Shown here one piece after another: positions 8,988-15,653 of a stretch of DNA of 34,076 nucleotides. The notes beneath the pieces are model-generated. The model was not told the DNA's origin. It saw only the letters and a program-made list of their open reading frames with translations, and searched no databases. The position numbers and the translations under genes are program-made. Every line of letters starts with the position of its first letter. Position 1 is the first letter of the stretch. This DNA is from a virus, in IMG/VR virus record IMGVR_UViG_3300025759_000335, positions 1 through 34,076 of that record; one strand, 5' to 3'.

Positions 8988-9017
8988 AAAAAAAAGCCCA
9001 GAAGACAAGGCTGGGCT
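8988..9017 (-). terminator. Rho-independent terminator after the TM/coiled-coil gene
   Basis: On the minus strand GCCCAG/CTGGGC stem with a 9-nt loop followed by eight T residues, just downstream of the stop at 9083 and upstream of the methyltransferase. It separates the accessory-gene transcript from the packaging/head operon, implying a promoter for the latter in 8925-8990; I see no clear -35/-10 pair there. Confidence 0.85.
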
Positions 9018-9082
9018 ATTAGATGCGCCGCGTTTCACGGCTGCGGGGTCGATATAGAGAATAACAAGAGAGGAGTTTTATA

Positions 9083-9529
9083 CTATCGCTTATTTCCGCT
9101 CTGGTCAACAAGGAGTCTTAACATTGCGACGCATTCACCGACATCGCCTTTCACCTCGCCTATTTTTTGATTAACTTCTAGGCGAACTGCGCCTAAATTT
9201 TCTGAATTCTTAATGGCTTCGCTGGTTATTTTTGAATTGAGTTTATCAAGAAGGTCGTGCACCTGCGAGATCTGCCTATCTGTTTGTTCTATCATCTTTT
9301 CTTGATTTTCAACACGCTCCATTGTTACGCCGAGATCCGACTTTATCCCCTTGAACTCACTATTGCCGTGTAGCGTGTCCTCAATATCTCTTATAGATCT
9401 ATCCAACATTCTAAAACTCCGTCGAAATAAAAACCCGGCAGCGCCGACAATTGCCCCGAGTATCATTTCCCCATTCTTTGCTGCTAAAGCAACCACAGTT
9501 GCCAAATCCGTCACAATCGCAACTCCCAA
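9083..9529 (-). CDS. Membrane-anchored coiled-coil protein, 148 aa
   Basis: A hydrophobic N-terminal segment (GEMILGAIVGAAGFLF, residues ~20-35) is followed by a long amphipathic coiled coil to the C-terminus, with regular spacing of I, L and V and many E/K/Q. This layout is seen in phage proteins near lysis genes (holin- or spanin-like) but also in other membrane-attached phage proteins. No lysin is visible nearby. Function unknown. Confidence 0.75.
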   Translation of the reverse strand: MGVAIVTDLATVVALAAKNGEMILGAIVGAAGFLFRRSFRMLDRSIRDIEDTLHGNSEFKGIKSDLGVTMERVENQEKMIEQTDRQISQVHDLLDKLNSKITSEAIKNSENLGAVRLEVNQKIGEVKGDVGECVAMLRLLVDQSGNKR

Positions 9530-9534
9530 CTAAA

Positions 9535-9609
9535 ATTGTCCGTTTAATTTGTATCCTGTCTCAACGGTACAACAAACAAACGTTAAAAACAATAACCACG
9601 CAAACATGA
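9535..9609 (-). CDS. Possible small membrane peptide, 24-39 aa
   Basis: From the ATG at 9609 the frame encodes MFAWLLFLTFVCCTVETGYK and ends in a stop just upstream of the coiled-coil gene; an upstream TTG would extend it to about 39 residues. The peptide is almost entirely one transmembrane helix. The ribosome binding site is weak, so the gene is only tentative. A 12-codon frame beginning MAGCPSCRLM lies just upstream in another frame. Confidence 0.3.
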
Positions 9610-9671
9610 ATGCCAGCTGAATGGGTCTTATTGTGTCATGAGGCGACAAGAAGGGCAACCAGCCATTAGTG

Positions 9672-9857
9672 CTATTGCATCACATCAATTAGCCGCTGAT
9701 GCTCCTCTATTCGTCGCCTGATCCGCTGCTTGATCTTTATCGCTGCTTTGACCTCGCGATTATTGGGATTGCATTTGACGCACAGTAGGTTATTTTTATA
9801 ATAAATTGTTCCGCCACATTTTTTACATGCTGAATCTCTAAACGAATAATTCCCCAT
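9672..9857 (-). CDS. Small zinc-ribbon protein, 61 aa
   Basis: Two CxxC knuckles, CKKC at residues 11-14 and CVKC at 26-29, form a probable zinc ribbon; the rest is a basic helix (AAIKIKQRIRRRIEEHQRL) that could bind nucleic acid. The gene starts next to the stop of the 124-aa gene upstream. No family recognised with certainty; a nucleic-acid-binding role is an inference from the zinc knuckles and basic helix. Confidence 0.7.
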   Translation of the reverse strand: MGNYSFRDSACKKCGGTIYYKNNLLCVKCNPNNREVKAAIKIKQRIRRRIEEHQRLIDVMQ

Positions 9858-10232
9858 TTAAGCCACCACCGCCCATACATGCACGGGCCCCGGTAACGTT
9901 CCGATTGAGACGTGGTCCTGATAACGCTTTGCCGCTGGCGGACGCTCGTGGTTTTTTCCTGAAATAATTTTAACTTTGTTTTTTTTGTGCTTTTCAATAA
10001 AAGTGGTGAGTTTTATTATTTTATTGAAGTTGGGGCACGTTGAGTTTGCGCGATAAAGCATGCGTTCAATATAAAGCATATTTACAGCGTCAAAAATAAA
10101 TGAAGCGTCTGGACAATTGATTGCTAATGTTTTCCTTAGCGCGTTGATTGCTCTAATCGTGTCGCTATACTTCTTGTCGTGACTATTCATAATTAAATTG
10201 ACTGCTATTTTAAAATCGTCTTTATTTGTCAT
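9858..10232 (-). CDS. Hypothetical protein, 124 aa
   Basis: Helical N-terminal two thirds (residues ~5-80) and a proline-rich C-terminus ending PGPVHVWAVVA. Its ATG overlaps the TAA of the upstream small membrane gene (TAATG), so it belongs to the same coupled operon. No catalytic motif or recognised domain. Confidence 0.65.
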   Translation of the reverse strand: MTNKDDFKIAVNLIMNSHDKKYSDTIRAINALRKTLAINCPDASFIFDAVNMLYIERMLYRANSTCPNFNKIIKLTTFIEKHKKNKVKIISGKNHERPPAAKRYQDHVSIGTLPGPVHVWAVVA

Positions 10233-10363
10233 TATGACAACCTCGAAAAGTGATAGTGGATAATTGAAGATATTAGAGCTAGCGAGTTAAGGTTTGGATC
10301 TCCTTGCACTACTCCGATTGTTGCTACCACCAATATAGCGAACCAAATCAGGTTGTTAATCAT
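10232..10363 (-). CDS. Small membrane protein, 43 aa
   Basis: ATG at 10361-10363 overlaps the end of the zinc-ribbon gene by 8 nt and its stop overlaps the next start by one base. The product begins MINNLIWFAILVVATIGVV, a single N-terminal transmembrane helix, followed by a short polar tail. One of several tiny membrane proteins in this stretch; function unknown. Confidence 0.6.
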   Translation of the reverse strand: MINNLIWFAILVVATIGVVQGDPNLNSLALISSIIHYHFSRLS

Positions 10364-10550
10364 CTTTCGCTTCTCCTTTTTCGTTTAACATTAATTTAGC
10401 CTCTTCCGCTCTACACTGATGACAAGCAGTTTTGCTAATTTGCAAGTCACCCCCGCTTATCTCTTCCCCGCATTTTTCGCAAACTGAAAAAGCCTCATAA
10501 TGATCGCCGTCGTTTCCATTCTGCCCGATTACATCAATCCTGCTCATCAT
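10356..10550 (-). CDS. Zinc-ribbon protein, 64 aa
   Basis: Contains CEKC (residues 24-27) and CHQC (43-46), a probable four-Cys zinc site, and an acidic C-terminus. The start is fixed by a strong GGAGG 5-6 nt before ATGATG; this ribosome binding site lies inside the coding sequence of the preceding 33-aa membrane gene. Nucleic-acid or protein binding is plausible; no specific family. Confidence 0.7.
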   Translation of the reverse strand: MMSRIDVIGQNGNDGDHYEAFSVCEKCGEEISGGDLQISKTACHQCRAEEAKLMLNEKGEAKDD

Positions 10551-10635
10551 CTCTACCTCCTTCTCTAATTAGCTTCCCCACCGCCAAACTAACGCCGATG
10601 GATGTTAAGATATACAATGAAATTACAGCCCACAT
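10534..10635 (-). CDS. Small membrane protein, 33 aa
   Basis: ATG at 10633-10635 with AGGAG about 9 nt upstream. Product MWAVISLYILTSIGVSLAVG followed by a basic/acidic tail (KLIREGGRDDEQD). One transmembrane helix. Its last codons contain the ribosome binding site and start of the downstream zinc-ribbon gene. Confidence 0.55.
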   Translation of the reverse strand: MWAVISLYILTSIGVSLAVGKLIREGGRDDEQD

Positions 10636-10637
10636 AG

Positions 10638-10994
10638 TTATGCTCCTATAATCCTGTGCCGCCGCTTCATATTCGACAATTCACGTTTTAAACAATCTAG
10701 CTCAATTTTAGCCGCGGTGCTTTTATCTATCAAAGGTAATAAATCTCTCTTCCCCGCTGCTAGCGCTTTCTTTTCAACTTCCGCTAAATCCTCTAACGCT
10801 TTGGTTTTAACGACTTGCAAGCTGGACCCTTTCACTACTTTTAAAGCCTCCCTCCTTGCGTCGATAATTGTTAACCCCGCGTCCATGGTTTCGTTAATCT
10901 CAGCCTCGGCTTTTTTCGCAATCTTCTCCAGTCGCTTAACTTCTCGCTCAACTGCGATTATAGCAAGCTCTGCCCCGTTTCTTAGTTCTTTCAT
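10638..10994 (-). CDS. Coiled-coil protein, 118 aa
   Basis: Almost entirely charged amphipathic helix (residues 8-110 rich in A, E, K, L, R), ending in a basic patch (NMKRRHRI). The ATG follows immediately after the TAA of the upstream membrane gene. No known domain; possible oligomeric or nucleic-acid-associated role, unproven. Confidence 0.65.
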   Translation of the reverse strand: MKELRNGAELAIIAVEREVKRLEKIAKKAEAEINETMDAGLTIIDARREALKVVKGSSLQVVKTKALEDLAEVEKKALAAGKRDLLPLIDKSTAAKIELDCLKRELSNMKRRHRIIGA

Positions 10995-11129
10995 TTAGCT
11001 TCCCTCGTTGATAGGCTCTACGCATACGCACTTATATGCCGGGCCACCCGTATCACCTAAATAGCTAACCATTAACGATAAGCCATAAACAAATAGAAAT
11101 AAAACGGCTACCCTAAGTAAGTTGCCCAT
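10995..11129 (-). CDS. Small membrane protein with YKCVCVE tail, 44 aa
   Basis: ATG at 11127-11129, stop TAA abutting the next ATG. Hydrophobic helix NLLRVAVLFLFVYGLSLMVS near the N-terminus, then a soluble tail GPAYKCVCVEPINEGS. The tail matches the adjacent upstream small gene (VYECVRVENVDEDN) in the pattern Y-[KE]-C-V-x-V-E, so the two look like tandem paralogues. Function unknown. Confidence 0.6.
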   Translation of the reverse strand: MGNLLRVAVLFLFVYGLSLMVSYLGDTGGPAYKCVCVEPINEGS

Positions 11130-11132
11130 TAT

Positions 11133-11276
11133 TTAATTATCCTCGTCTACATTTTCTACGCGCACACACTCATACACTCCGCCAAAATCAAAAAACATTG
11201 CTGACACCCCGTAACCAATACACCCCAGAGCCATCACTTTAATTAAAAAAACAATTACTTCCATTAACTTAACCAT
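11133..11276 (-). CDS. Small membrane protein with YECVRVE tail, 47 aa
   Basis: ATG at 11274-11276, overlapping the stop of the YopX-like gene. N-terminal transmembrane helix (residues ~5-28) followed by GGVYECVRVENVDEDN. Partner or duplicate of the following 44-aa gene by tail similarity and shared layout. Confidence 0.6.
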   Translation of the reverse strand: MVKLMEVIVFLIKVMALGCIGYGVSAMFFDFGGVYECVRVENVDEDN

Positions 11277-11659
11277 TATTTAATCTCTCCAGCTTCTAAC
11301 AATTCAGGGTTTTCGTAAATGTTGCCTACTATTGTATAATTGTAAGGTCTATATCCTATTACATCACCGGCCACAAACTTATTTGAAGCGTAAAATATTC
11401 CGTGACAAAAGCTGACGAGTAAGTTGTCAAGCTGGTTCGAACACTTAACTATATCACCCTCATAAATTTCATTACCCTCACAATCTTTTAGCCCCGTGAA
11501 TTGTAGGAACCGCATGGACAGATCTATATTACTGATTGTTTTGGTTTTGTGATGGTTAAATACAACCCTATGTGCACCTAGTTCGAAAGGTTCAGACATT
11601 CCAAGGCTTTCATCCCACACCTTAAATTTTAGCTGTCTTGGTTCTATGTTGTTAGTCAC
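11276..11659 (-). CDS. YopX-family protein, 127 aa
   Basis: Carries the YopX hallmark: LQFTGLKDCEGNEIYEGDI (residues ~53-71) and a C-terminal NYTIVGNIYENPELL (~106-120). YopX proteins are common in phages and prophages; their biochemical role is not established. The start is GTG at 11659, overlapping the stop of a 16-codon upstream frame, with GGAG about 7 nt upstream. Confidence 0.88.
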   Translation of the reverse strand: MTNNIEPRQLKFKVWDESLGMSEPFELGAHRVVFNHHKTKTISNIDLSMRFLQFTGLKDCEGNEIYEGDIVKCSNQLDNLLVSFCHGIFYASNKFVAGDVIGYRPYNYTIVGNIYENPELLEAGEIK

Positions 11660-11706
11660 TTAATTGCTCCGCCATCAATATCAAAGCTGAACACCTTCGT
11701 ATCCAT
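11656..11706 (-). CDS. Possible 16-aa leader peptide before the YopX-like gene
   Basis: ATG at 11704-11706 with AGG upstream; encodes MDTKVFSFDIDGGAIK and ends in a TGA that overlaps the GTG start of the YopX-like gene. Such a minigene could couple translation of the next gene. It is very short, so coding status is uncertain. Confidence 0.35.
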   Translation of the reverse strand: MDTKVFSFDIDGGAIK

Positions 11707-11727
11707 TTACCTTTGCTTTGCTTTAAT

Positions 11728-11928
11728 TCAAACAATAACTTTAATGCAATCAGTATTCATCCTGCATAGAGATCCGTCATTTAGTAAAATTAAAACGAGC
11801 CAGTCTCCACACGCACTGTGATCATCCACTAGCGGCCCCGACACAATCACGCCTTCTTCTACAGAAGTGCACAGAATACCGTTTTGCCATTTTTGACTTT
11901 TGAATTTACATCTTTTACCGATTAACAT
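11728..11928 (-). CDS. Small beta-rich protein, 66 aa
   Basis: Predicted mostly beta: LIGKRCKFKS, GVIVSGPLV, WLVLILLNDGSLCRMNTDCI. The layout resembles a small SH3/KOW-like barrel but no family is certain. Good ribosome binding site AGGGG before the ATG. Function unknown. Confidence 0.65.
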   Translation of the reverse strand: MLIGKRCKFKSQKWQNGILCTSVEEGVIVSGPLVDDHSACGDWLVLILLNDGSLCRMNTDCIKVIV

Positions 11929-11939
11929 TTTTATAACCC

Positions 11940-12344
11940 CTAAACAGCCACAGCTTCATCGTTCAGCTTGATTGGCTCACAGTTGTAGCTAACATCGACT
12001 ATGCGGCGGTATCTGATTTGGGACCCACAACCATTGCAATCAATTTCATCATCGTCCGACATTTCCCAGCTATCACGCACTTCGTAACCACAAAAAGGAC
12101 AAGTGATTTCATCTTTAAATTTAGTGTCCGCTGGCGATTTCTTTATGTTTAACTCTTCAACCATTATGAACTTGTCGTCGCCATGTTTTCTAGTGCAATG
12201 ACAACTGTATAGCTGACCATTTATAACTATGTTCTCGAGGCTGTGAGCTATTTCAGACTTGTAAAATACTAGGTCTTTAATTTCTTCAATGGTTGCGTCC
12301 CAAAATTTAACTTTCAGGTCTTTCTCTTTGTAGTAGTAGTTCAT
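11940..12344 (-). CDS. Zinc-ribbon phage protein, 134 aa
   Basis: The C-terminal half has CPFCGYEV (from residue ~86) and CNGCGSQI (~108), a treble-clef or zinc-ribbon pair. The N-terminal half contains another possible metal site, YSCHCTRKHGDD. Start overlaps the upstream stop as ATGA. Probably nucleic-acid binding; no established function. Confidence 0.7.
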   Translation of the reverse strand: MNYYYKEKDLKVKFWDATIEEIKDLVFYKSEIAHSLENIVINGQLYSCHCTRKHGDDKFIMVEELNIKKSPADTKFKDEITCPFCGYEVRDSWEMSDDDEIDCNGCGSQIRYRRIVDVSYNCEPIKLNDEAVAV

Positions 12345-12601
12345 AACAGGTCCTCAATCACTGGCTCGATGACTTTTGCAGCTGCGTTCACATCCATATC
12401 TTTAAAGCCTGCGTTCCGCTTATTGTAGCCGTTTTCTGAATCTTCAAAAAAACAATCAATAGCGGCAATCCCTAACGCTGGGGTCATGAACCTTATTGTT
12501 ATTCTCGGTTTCCAGATTCCATCCTCATCTTCACTTCTGTCAGCAACAACGAGTATCCGCCCAAATCTATCGTGATTAAATAGTTTCGCGAATTCTTTCA
12601 T
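12341..12601 (-). CDS. Hypothetical protein, 86 aa
   Basis: I choose the ATG at 12601 (MKEFAKLFNHDRFGRILV) over an in-frame upstream start at 12652, because GAGAG lies about 8 nt before it and the longer version would fully overlap the upstream gene. Product looks like a compact alpha/beta fold (GRILVVAD, KPRITIRF, ending VIEPVIEDLL). No recognised family. Confidence 0.6.
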   Translation of the reverse strand: MKEFAKLFNHDRFGRILVVADRSEDEDGIWKPRITIRFMTPALGIAAIDCFFEDSENGYNKRNAGFKDMDVNAAAKVIEPVIEDLL

Positions 12602-12602
12602 T

Positions 12603-12815
12603 TTAAGTCTCTCTATAGCTTGGTCCATATGTGTCGTTGCTTGCAACTTCATCGAGCAGTTTAGCGATTACGTTTTTATCACCGCCCGTTAATTTGCGTA
12701 GCGCCCTCTTAAGTAACCTTATATCCTCCTGTCTGCTCTCGTTACGTCTCCGCTCGCGTTCAATGTCAGCGTCACTCAACTGCGGCGTACCGCATGCTTG
12801 ACAGTAACTGCTCAT
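12603..12815 (-). CDS. Small protein with CxxC and charged helix, 70 aa
   Basis: The ATG at 12815 (MSSYCQACGTPQ) is supported by GGGAGG 7 nt upstream and by an ATGA overlap with the upstream membrane gene. CQAC at residues 5-8 is half of a zinc knuckle; the rest is a strongly charged helix (ERERRRNESRQEDIRLLKR). Function unknown. Confidence 0.6.
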   Translation of the reverse strand: MSSYCQACGTPQLSDADIERERRRNESRQEDIRLLKRALRKLTGGDKNVIAKLLDEVASNDTYGPSYRET

Positions 12816-12961
12816 GTCAAAACCTCCCAAAAGCAAACGCTAAGAAACCCGACTGCTAGTATTGCTACACACAAAAACCAGTCCGGTATTTTAGGATTGT
12901 CTCTTTCTGTAATTATGATTGAAATAACTAAGCAGAGTGCAAATAGTATTAAGAGTGGCAT
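12812..12961 (-). CDS. Two-helix membrane protein, 49 aa
   Basis: ATG at 12959-12961 with AGGAGA upstream. Two transmembrane helices: MPLLILFALCLVISIIIT and WFLCVAILAVGFLSVCFW, joined by the polar loop ERDNPKIPD. Such a helical hairpin is holin-like in shape, but many tiny phage membrane proteins look the same. The stop overlaps the next start as ATGA. Confidence 0.6.
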   Translation of the reverse strand: MPLLILFALCLVISIIITERDNPKIPDWFLCVAILAVGFLSVCFWEVLT

Positions 12962-13007
12962 TTATTCTTTCTCCTGATTTATGTTTTTTTTGCTGCTTTA
13001 CTTGTGT

Positions 13008-13424
13008 TTAAAACTCGAATTCTCTTTCCATTCTGTGCACGGTTTCCGCTGGAACATTATGAGTGCTTTTGAATCTACCCTTGCACACTATTTCTATAAC
13101 TGGGATGTTCAGCTCTTCAGCAGCTATTCGATAGCGTTCCATCTCCCACCGCTTAACAAATGTATTACTAACTATTACGTTGTAACCATCCTTCAATGTA
13201 GCTATAGCGTTTTCAAAACAAGTATCGTGACAATATTTGAGTTTATCTCTGTCAAATTTATATCTTCCTTGATTGTCAATCATGAACATGTCGGCCTCAT
13301 AATAAAAACAATATGGAGATTCATGAAGCAAATTGCAATTTCCGTAAGCGTGGCACATCATTCGCGCTAGAGTGGTTTTTCCACTCCCAGGGGTTCCACG
13401 TATTAAAGTTAATGTTTGTTTCAT
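13008..13424 (-). CDS. P-loop polynucleotide-kinase-like protein, 138 aa
   Basis: Probably phosphorylates a 5'-OH nucleic-acid end or another small substrate. Walker A GTPGSGKTTLA at residues 10-20; an Asp pair around EADMFMID (43-50); IVSNTFVKRWEMERYRIAAEE (~84-104) resembles the lid region of AAA_33/Nedd4-binding-protein-2-like kinases, which include bacteriophage 5'-kinases. The phosphatase partner usually fused in T4 Pnkp is absent here, but a HAD phosphatase occurs at 19.8 kb. Short for a two-domain enzyme, consistent with a stand-alone kinase. Confidence 0.85.
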   Translation of the reverse strand: MKQTLTLIRGTPGSGKTTLARMMCHAYGNCNLLHESPYCFYYEADMFMIDNQGRYKFDRDKLKYCHDTCFENAIATLKDGYNVIVSNTFVKRWEMERYRIAAEELNIPVIEIVCKGRFKSTHNVPAETVHRMEREFEF

Positions 13425-13452
13425 TTTATTGATTTCCTATTTTTTAAGAAAT

Positions 13453-13550
13453 TGGAACGCGGGGCGGGATTCGAACCCGCAACGGTGCGGCCTACACCGC
13501 GTCAATTCAGCACGTGAATGAATTGGCATGCGCCTTTCTGCAACCCGCGC
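13453..13550 (-). tRNA. tRNA-like gene, class II shape, atypical 9-nt anticodon loop
   Basis: On the minus strand: acceptor GCGCGGG pairs with CCCGCGT (first pair G-T), followed by discriminator T and encoded CCA; D-arm with a 3-bp GCA/TGC stem and a GG-containing loop; T-arm GCGGG-TTCGAAT-CCCGC is perfect; a long variable arm can fold as CGGTG/CACCG. The anticodon arm is odd: a 7-bp stem CAATTCA/TGAATTG closing a 9-nt loop TTCACGTGC instead of 5 bp and 7 nt. Anticodon uncertain: CAC if read directly after TT, ACG if centred. May be a functional non-standard tRNA, a mimic or a degenerate copy. Confidence 0.75.
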
Positions 13551-13582
13551 TCTATAAATTTTTTCATCCTAAAGATGCTCGC
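13543..13582. repeat. 40-bp exact direct repeat, copy 1 (tRNA 5' end and flank)
   Basis: Identical to 14136-14175. This copy covers the first 8 bases of the tRNA-like gene and the last codons of the 113-aa gene just upstream of it. Confidence 0.95.
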
Positions 13583-13910
13583 ATCCGGGTCTATACACGA
13601 CCGTATCAATATCGCCCGGTTTAAATGATGCGAATACAGTAGCCGGCACGCTCTTCACCCCTCCTTGACTTTCCAGCCGCCATCCTCTACTGAAATTCAA
13701 CTCTATAAGATCATCACGAACATGATCCCAGTCTATTGACGCGGGTTCTAGTTTAACTCTGTAACAACAATCAGGGTTCCAGGTTGGTTTATCACATTCA
13801 GCCCACCGATCGCCTAAGAGCGGCTTAAATTCAATAACCTTACCGTGAATATACTTCGCTCTAAACAAAGCGTTTTGTTCGTCTTCTGTCATCTCGCCTA
13901 ATGTTTTCAT
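13569..13910 (-). CDS. Hypothetical protein, 113 aa
   Basis: The ATG at 13910 (MKTLGEMTEDEQNALFRAKY) has GGGAGAG about 8 nt upstream and is preferred over a longer frame to 13997 that would overlap the nucleotidyltransferase gene. The protein has a short helix at the start, then strands with several Trp, Cys and Pro (AECDKPTWNPDCCYRVKLEP, residues ~37-56). I recall this type of small phage protein but no function is known. The last codons are inside the 40-bp repeat and lead straight into the tRNA-like gene. Confidence 0.65.
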   Translation of the reverse strand: MKTLGEMTEDEQNALFRAKYIHGKVIEFKPLLGDRWAECDKPTWNPDCCYRVKLEPASIDWDHVRDDLIELNFSRGWRLESQGGVKSVPATVFASFKPGDIDTVVYRPGCEHL

Positions 13911-13932
13911 TTTAATTCTCTCCCAAACTAGT

Positions 13933-14880
13933 TCAATCAAAAATACGATCAATAATGGTGCCAACATAACTGCTATTAATCTTTTCCGGCTCAACATTTT
14001 TAAGAGCTTTTATTAGCTCAATCATGTAAGCCTGATCGACTCCAGTTAACTGCTCTCTTAACACCTGATGAGAGGTCATATCAATTTCAGCAATTTGCCA
14101 CATTATTTTTAATTGCTGCCCTGCTGTTATCCTCCACCCGCGCTCTATAAATTTTTTCATCCTAAAGATGCTCGCGATAGGGTACAAAGACCCCCGATAA
14201 ATAAGTGTTCTGCTTAGCATTGCTTCCATCGCTTCTGGGTCAAAATGCAGTAGATTCTCTCCTTTATCGTAGTAGCATTTGGCGTGCGCAAAATCATAAT
14301 TGTCGTGAATCTCGCAGGGCTCACCATAAAATCTTATCACCAGCTGAATTTTATCGCTCAGCGTTATTGCATTTTGAGATAAAAAAACGGGCCTGTATTT
14401 TGGTCTTGTTTTATTGCTCTCGTCTTCTCGCAATGTTTCCGCAAATTCTTCCAATTTTTCAACTGATTGGTTTTCAAAATAATGGTAAGTTCCTTGCGAA
14501 TCGCTAGCTACACCGCTCGACTTCATAAATATAACGACTCGCTCCTCTTCTGCCCCTTTCAAATTAGTGATCACCTCCTCGCACACTTTAGGCGCACAGT
14601 CACTAACACCTGTGGCGGTTTCCAGCTTCTTGCTTTCGTTAAACTTCTTAACGTAGTATTCAGCTACTTTAAGCGTAGACTCTTTCGTCCTAAAATAAAA
14701 ATCCCAATCGTTTATTCTCTCCCCTAAAAGCATTGAAGCAATGGCACCACCTGTTAGAATTGCGTCCTTTTCAATTATCTTAATAATGGATTCATCGTCA
14801 ATGGTTGAAGTCCAATCTTTTATCTTTCTTTGAATCTCTCTCTTTATACCGCTTCGTTTTCTTCCGTATTTTATATCCAT
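13933..14880 (-). CDS. Polymerase-beta-type nucleotidyltransferase-like protein, 315 aa
   Basis: Likely transfers nucleotides to an RNA or protein substrate. The head-domain signature is clear: LTGGAIASMLLG (residues 42-53) followed by NDWDFYF (57-63), giving the G-G and D-x-D metal motif (Asp58, Asp60); an acidic residue in HDNYDFAHAKC (~192-202) may be the third carboxylate. The C-terminal third is helical, as in CCA-adding and poly(A) polymerase relatives, but substrate is unknown. Residues ~236-249 are encoded by the second copy of a 40-bp repeat whose first copy overlaps the tRNA-like gene. Start ATG at 14880. Confidence 0.8.
   Translation of the reverse strand: MDIKYGRKRSGIKREIQRKIKDWTSTIDDESIIKIIEKDAILTGGAIASMLLGERINDWDFYFRTKESTLKVAEYYVKKFNESKKLETATGVSDCAPKVCEEVITNLKGAEEERVVIFMKSSGVASDSQGTYHYFENQSVEKLEEFAETLREDESNKTRPKYRPVFLSQNAITLSDKIQLVIRFYGEPCEIHDNYDFAHAKCYYDKGENLLHFDPEAMEAMLSRTLIYRGSLYPIASIFRMKKFIERGWRITAGQQLKIMWQIAEIDMTSHQVLREQLTGVDQAYMIELIKALKNVEPEKINSSYVGTIIDRIFD
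14136..14175. repeat. 40-bp exact direct repeat, copy 2 (inside nucleotidyltransferase gene)
   Basis: Identical to 13543-13582, 593 bp apart. Here it is in frame within the 315-aa gene, encoding roughly SIFRMKKFIERG. Confidence 0.95.
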
Positions 14881-14911
14881 TTTTACTCACCCCTTAAAAA
14901 ATAAATGTAGA

Positions 14912-15091
14912 CTAACCTTGCGCCGAACATATTAAATCAAAATACACAAGCAGTTCCCCAAACAAAGTAACCCCTGCTACTACGCCAAAAAAATACAAGC
15001 CGAATAAATTAAGCGCCAAGCTAGCGCTACTTCTATTTTGTTTAGCGTCATATAGCACGCCTACCGCTATCCATATCGACGCAACAACCAA
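14912..15091 (-). CDS. Possible two-helix membrane protein, 59 aa (TTG start)
   Basis: An open frame with two hydrophobic segments (ASIWIAVGVLYDA and LNLFGLYFFGVVAGVTLFGE) fills the gap between the MazG-like and nucleotidyltransferase genes. No ATG is available; TTG at 15091 is the best start, but its ribosome binding site is poorly placed. Coding is plausible because tiny membrane proteins are frequent here. Confidence 0.45.
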   Translation of the reverse strand: MVVASIWIAVGVLYDAKQNRSSASLALNLFGLYFFGVVAGVTLFGELLVYFDLICSAQG

Positions 15092-15102
15092 AGTTATTCA
15101 TA

Positions 15103-15594
15103 TTATAAATCCTCTGTTTTAACAAGCTTACCGTTCTGCATTTTATGCTTTCGTTTAGCGTTCTTGTCGTGCGCTAGTTGTAAGCATTCTTCAAGTGTAG
15201 CGTCGAGTCTATCTGCGATAGCGTGAAGCATTCTAAAAAAACCAAGTGAATAGCTTCCGTTTACTGAATCTCTAAGTCCATCGATAATGATTTCAGCGAG
15301 ATCATTATCAGCATCAAAGCCACCATCGTACGTAGCCGCCGATTCTACGCGTTTAGCTATATATACCGCTGAAGCATCGCGATAAATCACTAGATAGTTA
15401 ATGTAAAAAACCATTACATCTCCGAGTTCTTTTTTAATTTCATCATCCGATTTACCCTTAGCGATAGCGTCGGGTAGTTCGTTGCATAGCTCACCAATCG
15501 CAAACACAAGCTGACTGGAAGCGCTTAGCTTTGCATGAATACCTTTCTCGCTGCCCCATTCGATCACACCTTTAACTAGTTTAAGCATTGTCAT
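15103..15594 (-). CDS. MazG-like nucleotide pyrophosphohydrolase, 163 aa
   Basis: Hydrolyses nucleoside triphosphates to monophosphates, altering nucleotide or alarmone pools during infection. The metal-binding helices are seen as IGELCNELPDAIAKGKSDDE and KKELGDVMVFYIN (residues ~33-66), with the expected E and D residues; the C-terminal ECLQLAHDKNAKRKHKM (~135-151) is typical of phage MazG-like proteins. Length fits the family. Preferred substrate cannot be told from sequence. Confidence 0.9.
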   Translation of the reverse strand: MTMLKLVKGVIEWGSEKGIHAKLSASSQLVFAIGELCNELPDAIAKGKSDDEIKKELGDVMVFYINYLVIYRDASAVYIAKRVESAATYDGGFDADNDLAEIIIDGLRDSVNGSYSLGFFRMLHAIADRLDATLEECLQLAHDKNAKRKHKMQNGKLVKTEDL

Positions 15595-15653
15595 ATTCCT
15601 CTTTGATTGTTTGCTTGTGTTTGTGCCACCACTCTTTTTTCACGCTACAGAAA

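Noticed and set aside
12981-13370. Plus-strand open frame of 129 codons
   Set aside because: It lies opposite the P-loop kinase gene, whose Walker motif and position are convincing.
13453-13582. tRNA as phage attachment site
   Set aside because: The repeat at the tRNA covers only its 5' end and pairs with a copy within the phage; no integrase gene is present in the window.
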